DNA of 64,000 nucleotides from Pagrus major. Its lineage: Eukaryota; Chordata; Actinopteri; Spariformes; Sparidae. This document shows, one piece after another, positions 58,216-64,000 of the stretch (the stretch's first letter is position 1; each line of letters opens with the position of its first letter). A program made the translations under genes and the position numbers. The stretch covers positions 11,861,381 through 11,925,380 of the forward strand of contig NC_133233.1 of assembly GCF_040436345.1 (NCBI RefSeq), in the 5' to 3' direction. Below the pieces are notes generated by a model that worked only from the letters and a program-made list of their open reading frames with translations, ran no database searches and was not told the origin of the DNA.

Positions 58216-61200
58216 TCAGTAGATGAGAGCTTTGCCGTCTCCTCTGGGCTTCTTAATCTTGTCATAGTTCTTGTTAATGATGTCAAACAGCACAGCCTGG
58301 TGAGAGAAACACAAAGAGAGACGTCAGTGGGAGAAAGATATAAGAAAGATAGACAGCGAGCGAGAGAGACAGAAAGGTTAGAGGCGGTAATAAAAGAGAG
58401 AGATGGCCAGAAACAGAGCTGTGATCGTGTCAAACAGCTCCTTTCATCATCACCTGTACCGCCTCGTTCATTAGCAGCATCAAACATAGGAGGACAATAG
58501 CCACAGGAATGAGACAAACAGTGATTAATGGACGGGAGATGGAGTGCCAATCAATTTAACACAAGCGCAGCAATTAGTTTAATTACCCTCCTATTAAGAA
58601 GGAATGGATTCCATTTAGCCAGCGTCCCTGCTGCTGGGACACGGCTGGAATATTTTATAGGTGTCTGGGTAGTTTTATTCAAAACACAGAGCATGGGTAC
58701 AACAGATGGAGTTTCATATATGTGATTTACATTATTAACATTACATGTATGCAGTCTCAAATGTTTGTACAAACTTGACTTTATTCCATTTTTTAACACA
58801 AATATAACCCAACAGTAAACAACAGGGTGCAGGTGTCTTACATATGTGCTGCAGATCTCCAGGACCACAAGGCGGAGCTCGCAGTACTGATACTGGTCCA
58901 GCTCATGGACCAGCTGTCGGTAGTCTCCCTGCAGAGAGCACACAACACAGAGTTGACGAACATCCACAACTTTTATCCAAATTTACCCTCTCACTGCGAG
59001 TGTGACCATTAAAACTCAAAAACACAAATATACACACAGAAGGAAAGTGTTACAATGAACCTCTCTGTTGAGATACTGACCACATGGGGTTGTTTGGAGG
59101 CTTTGGCCACAGCGTCACCTCTCTCACTGTAATATCTAAAGAACCAAAGAAGGAGAAGTTACAGTCGCATACAGGATATGTTACTCCCTGACCATTAGTG
59201 TCTCAATAAATGTCAAAAAGTTATTTAAAATGTGATTAGGGTTGGCACAGTATGAGATTTTCACAGTACAATAACCACAGTTTCAGGTTGAACAAAAGCT
59301 TTATTATAATTTCACAAAATATGATGTCCCGACAGACACGAAACTGATATAAACTTTATATATTTTTAGTAGCACTAATAGGTTAGAATTCAATACCACA
59401 GATAAACAAATCTACAGGGTGCAACAACTGGCAGTTTTCTAAACCACGCTTTACCTCAAAACTGGTTTACTGCTGGAACATTGATATCAAAGATCACCAC
59501 AGTCCATTTTTGTTTATGTGAGACTTTAACTTTGAACGGCAGTTATGGGTTTTTGCTTAATGCTGAGACGTTGTAGCATAATAAAGTCAGTAAATTTACA
59601 AGTGTTTGTTACAAAGCAATATTTCCCTTAAGGCAGAATGTGTAGGATTTTCCAAAAAAAACAATGTACATACTTTTACAAAGATAATGCTGCCCAATCA
59701 CCACGAATGACCCACTAGAAGTGTGCTGTTAGGTTAAAGCTTACAGTGATTTATCTGCTTATTTTCCTGTGTGGGCTGTGTGTTACCTTTGGGCAGCCAA
59801 TAACAGCACACAGTGTGTGAGGGTGGGAGGAGGGGCCAACTTTGAATCAATCAATTCTGCCTATAAGTTCGCTAACATCAGCTAATATTAGCCACCATAA
59901 GCTACTGGTCATAATGGACCAAGTGAGGCTGCAGCTTAAATTTTTTGAAAGGAAGATTGTATTATGTAATTTTTCATAAAGTCACATAGTTTCACTTTAT
60001 AATGCCTTGCATTTCACAGGGAGAGCACCGATGCATGAACAAAGTAAAGTCTGAAAGTCCATAATAAAGGTGTCATCAATTATATGGACTACTTTCATCT
60101 CTATTTAGGACTTTAAGTGTGTACAGTCCATGACACTTGTGTTTTGTTGCTTCAGTGTGGTGTGAAAAACACATTTATGATGCTGATAAACATATACTGT
60201 TTGATCATGTGAAACTGAAAACCAAAACCACCCAAACTAACTGACAAAACCTGCGTGGGTGGAGAGGGACGATGCATCTTGTTTGTGTGACGGCATCTTT
60301 TTTTTTTTTAATCATTCAAATAATAAAAAAAAACAAAAAAAACAAACTAACTACGTTGTTGTGGGCTCTTACTTTGAAATCTGGGTTTGGAATGCCTCGA
60401 TCTTGGTGCGTGTGTTGGTCATCAGCTCGAACACTTTCTCCTGTTGCACAAGAACAAAGATATTAAACTCAACGTTCACACGAGAGATGTCTAAACATCT
60501 TCATAACAAACAGAACAAGAGAACCACTGTACTGATCCACCAAAATATCAGTACCTGTACAGCCACTCCAAAGTTGTTACCGTCTTCAATTTTAGGGACC
60601 TGGAGTTGCACCCACATCGACACCTGCCAGAAAAATCTGAATTTAAACATCTCTTGTGTAATATATATGTTCGTCGGTGTTGACAGTTACCGCTGTTATT
60701 AAAATCCCAACACATCCCCATTTAAAACAGGTCTAACCATGATCACAAGGGAGTTCATTTATCAGAGCTGTTGAAACATGTGAGCTCATGAGAAGAACTC
60801 ACAGGCCATTCCTTACATATACTGTACACTAGACAAGAAAAGCTATTAACATTTAGACTGATTTCCTTCACTGACCGTGTTGAGCTTCTCCTTCAGTGTC
60901 TGGATCTGAGGCTTGACCTCCCGCAGGAGACTCTCTACTCGCTCGTTGCTGGAGATGGGACCACAGGGGGGCCCTGGTGGACAAAACATCCCCAAACATT
61001 AGTCACCATATCAGAAAATTCTGGTTCAGTTTGGCTTCACCTGGGCTGCTTTGTAAAGGGATTTCCTTTTTAATTTAGAACACGCACACAAAAACAGTTT
61101 GGTGTTCTCTTTAATTATAGTTGGACTCCTTTTCAATGTTTTTGGTTAGGGAATAGGTGGAAAAGCAATAATATCTGGCAGCTAAAATGTTTTTAATAAA

Positions 61201-64000
61201 TATTCATTGTTTTTAGAAGTGTAGCTGCCAAATTATTGTCATGGTTCACCTCTGATAATGAGATTTGTGAAATTAATCAACTTACTGGCATATAAGTATT
61301 TTTAGACACCAGTCTTCATTTATATTTTCTTCACAACATAACAAACATGTTTTTGTACAGACTGCAATCACACAAAACCCAGGGTTGTTACTGTACAGTA
61401 CTTGACAATCATTTCTTCTACTCTCAATCAGTATGTTGCTTCATCATCCTCTCAGTCTCCTCATTTACCTGAATCTTCGTCTTCTTTATCGCTGTCCTTG
61501 TCTTTCTTACCCTCCTTCGCCTCCTTCTGCAACATAAGAACAGAAGGCAGCAGGTCAAAGAGTTTTCATTGCCTATTAATCTCTAAGACAGCTCACCCAC
61601 GTGATTTTTTTTTCCCGAAGATGTCAAACGATGGATTTTTTTCTCTTTGTATAAGAAATGTAACCTACTTCCAGCAGTCCCTGCTCCTGAATGCACTCTA
61701 ACAGACTCAAGATTGTTCCCAAGAGTTGCTATATGATGCCAAATATTCTTTCAACCCATTTTCCCCCCACATAAAACTAGCGACACTGGCAGTGCTGCAC
61801 TCTTTCCTCCTCTAAATCAATGTGTGCAATGTGGCAGCAACTGCTAAAATAGAGGGGACATCTGTATAAATACGGCATAAAAGAAGGAGTGAAAAAATCC
61901 TTATCCTTGAGTGACTTCTCTGCTTTCATCTTAACGTCAGTGAGGATTTTGCGCTGCACTGCAGTCTGCAGGATACTTCCATCTCCCAAACAGGTATTTT
62001 TTTTAAGCGCTAGTCCAATCAAGAATAACCTGAATGTGATTTCTTGCCAAATAAAACACATCGAGCGTTTGAAAGATCACCCAAAATAAAAAGGCCCACT
62101 CGCCAATTTGTAAAACAGTCCTCGGAAATTACACAGCGATCGGTTGCCATGGTAACAAAGGACTCTTGTGTTTCGATATTTATGAAACGCTAAATATAAA
62201 CCCGTGGCTGAGGCTCCCAGTTGAGAGGCTTTATACAGTTGCTCCTGAAGAAATGTGAGGGTTAGGTACGGGGAAGCTTAATTAGGAGGGGGTGGAGGTA
62301 CCTGTGCTCCCGATGGCTGGTGAGACTCAAGCTCAACCCAGCAGCTCCGCTGGCACTTAACAAATAAGAAAGTCCTCATCCTGCTAACATACAACTAAAT
62401 GAACTTTATTCAACTGTGAGCATTTGACCCAAAATTTCGTCTATTCACCGCAGTATTTGCTGTTATTGTGTTGTGAACTATTATGTTCAAGTTTTTTTCT
62501 TCTCCTTCAGCATGTTATATGGGTTTATTCTTTTATTATATTATATATTTATTATTAAAAAGGCCAGAGTCTGCACCAACAGAAGCTCCTCTTTCTCACA
62601 GAAAACACTACTCCTGAAACGCCTCGTCAGTTGTCCCGCCTGTAATTTTGTGACTTTGTGACATCACAGTCCGCTATCACAGATGTAAGAATTTATTAAG
62701 CACAGCTGCTCTGTTGTTGTCAGTGGTGCTGGCTCAGGCATGTGCGAACTGACCAATCAGAGCAGACTTAATTTTCAGACAGGGGACCTTAAAGAGACAG
62801 GAGCTAAAACAGAGCGTCTCGGACAAAGAGGGAATACAGTGCTGCAGTAATGGACAGTATGAGAAAACTGATGTGTTTTTGAGCATTAACGCATGTTACC
62901 TAGAAGAGGTTAACAGTAGTAACCCAAAATACAATTATGAACCTAAAAATGAGCATAACATGTCTCCTTTAAGCTTGTGTTAAGAGCAGACTCTCAGCAG
63001 TAGACCAGTTCAGCAAAGAGGCCACCATCTTGTATGTACATCACTACCCATTTATGTGAAGACGGTGGGCATGCGCAGAACAAATACAGGTGGTTCAGGT
63101 TATACTGTTTACATGAGACAACTTTTATTTTGATCGGTTTATGAAACTACCCCTCTGCAACCAATTGAAATTTCTGAGTGAGTGTAAGCCCATATTATTG
63201 TACACTTAGACAGTCTACATAGCTAGAAATAAAAAATATATAATTAAACATAAGTAGAGAGAAATTACAGGCAATGGCAAAATAAAAGAATCAACTGTAC
63301 TCAAACAAAGAAAAAGTATTCTGCTCACTTATTCGGATTTGTATCACATTTTCTGCCTCAACCCTGCTGATCGTGAGACATACCTCCTCTTTCTTCTTGC
63401 GTTTGGCCTCTTCCTTAGCCGGGTCTGGTATCGGGATGTCCAGCGGGGCCTTCAGGGACGCCAGGTCATCGCAGCTGAAAGACGTCTGACAGAAAAACAC
63501 AGGTCCTGACAACCTTCCCCTGGCACTGACACACACTCTTACATGCCAGACGGATCTCAGATTACAGACAGAGCATGAGTTGCTGAAATTTTGTCTCAAG
63601 AGAGATCACTGTAAAAGAGTGTTTTTAGTCAGGGAACAGGAAGTCAGATGGAAAACTGAAACCCTGAGCACGTAGCAGTATTTCTAATACCTTCAGTAGA
63701 ATCTGCAGCTCTTCAATCTTTTGAGGGAAGAATAATGAAACCAGGTTTTCTGCCTGTTGGGAAGAAAATAATAATCATCAACAATGTTTATAACACACTT
63801 AAACTCATGGGAGTGATGGAAAAGATCTGGAAATATCACAGAAAATTACCTCCTTGGTGAGGTTTTTGCAGAAGGTATCCACCTGCAAAAGAAGAGATGA
63901 TATGAATTGGTTCCCTTGATGTTTAGGCGCTGTGTCTACATGAGGGAACATCCTCACAGGCCGTTTTGAGGCTAATTGCCTGATAACTATCTGCTCACCT
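58216..64000 (-). CDS. psme1: Proteasome activator subunit 1 (PA28 alpha), 5'-partial
   Basis: Exons in order: 64000-63999 (last two bases of exon 1), 63882-63850, 63753-63691, 63485-63384, 61526-61469, 60973-60876, 60623-60555, 60440-60373, 59135-59081, 58928-58842 and 58296-58216. They give 237 residues plus the truncated start. The protein reads VDTFCKNLTKEAENLVSLFF, then SLKAPLDIPIPDP and a KEKE-type charged loop (residues of KEEAKRKKKEEKEAKEG). GPPCGPISSNERV, the activation loop KIEDGNNFGVAVQEKVFELM, KYYSERGDAVAKASKQPHVG and a C-terminal PRGDGKALIY follow. GPPCGP, QEKVFELM and the IY end fit PSME1 rather than PSME2. The subunit forms the 11S ring that opens the 20S/immunoproteasome for peptide production, in cytosol and nucleus. 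The start codon lies outside the window. Confidence 0.96.
59620..59960. mobile_element. Possible short repeat remnant in psme1 intron
   Basis: TTAAGGCAGAATGTGTAGGA at the left and a block GCCAATAACAGCACACAGTG, with GCTAACATCAGCTAATATTA, recall teleost dispersed repeats. A matching right end is not clear. Confidence 0.3.
62103..62156 (-). promoter_or_regulatory. RFX X-box with nearby CCAAT (Y-like) box
   Basis: GTTGCCATGGTAAC at 62143-62156 has both RFX half-sites (GTTRCC / GGYAAC). CCAAT lies at 62103-62107. Read on the psme1 (minus) strand the order is X-box, 35 bases, then ATTGG, the order seen in MHC class II SXY modules but with wider spacing. Function is inferred. Confidence 0.45.
62505..62977 (+). 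mobile_element. Dispersed repeat, copy 2
   Basis: Second copy of the repeat at 34840-35320 in the same orientation: GACCAATCAGAGCAGACT, CTTAAAGAGACAGGAGCTAA, AATGGACAGTATGAGAAAA, ending ATGAACCTAAAAATGAGCAT and ACATGTCTCCTTTAAG. The left boundary is approximate. Confidence 0.6.

Larger units (their letters stand above)
61527..63383 (-). other. psme1 intron with X-box and repeat
   Basis: 1.9 kb intron (between exons 63485-63384 and 61526-61469). It holds the RFX-type motif at 62143-62156 and a dispersed repeat at about 62505-62977. No exon seen. Confidence 0.6.

Noticed and set aside
1-64000. tRNA, rRNA and microRNA genes
   Set aside because: No cloverleaf, rRNA segment or familiar microRNA seed-hairpin was recognised by eye; a folding or covariance search could still find one.

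Overview
This window is vertebrate nuclear DNA, most likely from a ray-finned (percomorph-type teleost) fish. The evidence is spliced genes with short GT-AG introns, CpG-rich promoters, many CA/GA microsatellites, and dispersed repeats typical of teleosts: Tc1-like remnants, PIF-Harbinger-like MITEs and hAT-like short elements. Species cannot be named from the sequence alone.

Seven protein-coding genes are supported exon by exon. In order they are ngdn (+, 5' end outside the window), pabpn1 (-), zfhx2 (-), thtpa (+), dcaf11 (+), a fitm1-type gene (+) and psme1 (-, first exon cut by the window edge). All seven have counterparts in human 14q11.2-q12, where they lie in two nearby blocks (PABPN1...NGDN-ZFHX2-THTPA and DCAF11-FITM1-PSME1). 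Here the two blocks are joined in 64 kb.

Layout: 1-3.6 kb ngdn exons; 4.5-18 kb pabpn1, with a long low-complexity 3' UTR, a 4.4 kb terminal intron and a CpG promoter at about 17.0-18.1 kb; 18.3-30.5 kb zfhx2, with a 2.7 kb 3' UTR, one 4.2 kb homeobox/zinc-finger exon and three short 5' coding exons; 30.5-32.8 kb promoter, candidate conserved non-coding DNA and nested repeats; 32.8-34.2 kb thtpa; 34.2-39.4 kb repeat-rich intergenic DNA; 39.5-53.7 kb dcaf11 with several transposon remnants in its introns; 55.0-57.9 kb fitm1; 58.0-64.0 kb psme1, convergent with fitm1.

The genes do not form one pathway. They cover ribosome biogenesis/translation control (ngdn), nuclear poly(A) binding (pabpn1), neural transcription (zfhx2), thiamine triphosphate hydrolysis (thtpa), CUL4-DDB1 ubiquitin ligase substrate reception (dcaf11), ER lipid-droplet biology (fitm1) and the 11S proteasome activator of antigen processing (psme1). 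The observations most worth follow-up are: replacement of both family-defining histidines in the fitm1 protein; an RFX-type X-box with a nearby CCAAT box inside psme1; an apparently N-terminally short zfhx2 that starts from a two-codon exon; and a set of related MITEs, one nested in another repeat and one carrying a MADF-like coding fragment.
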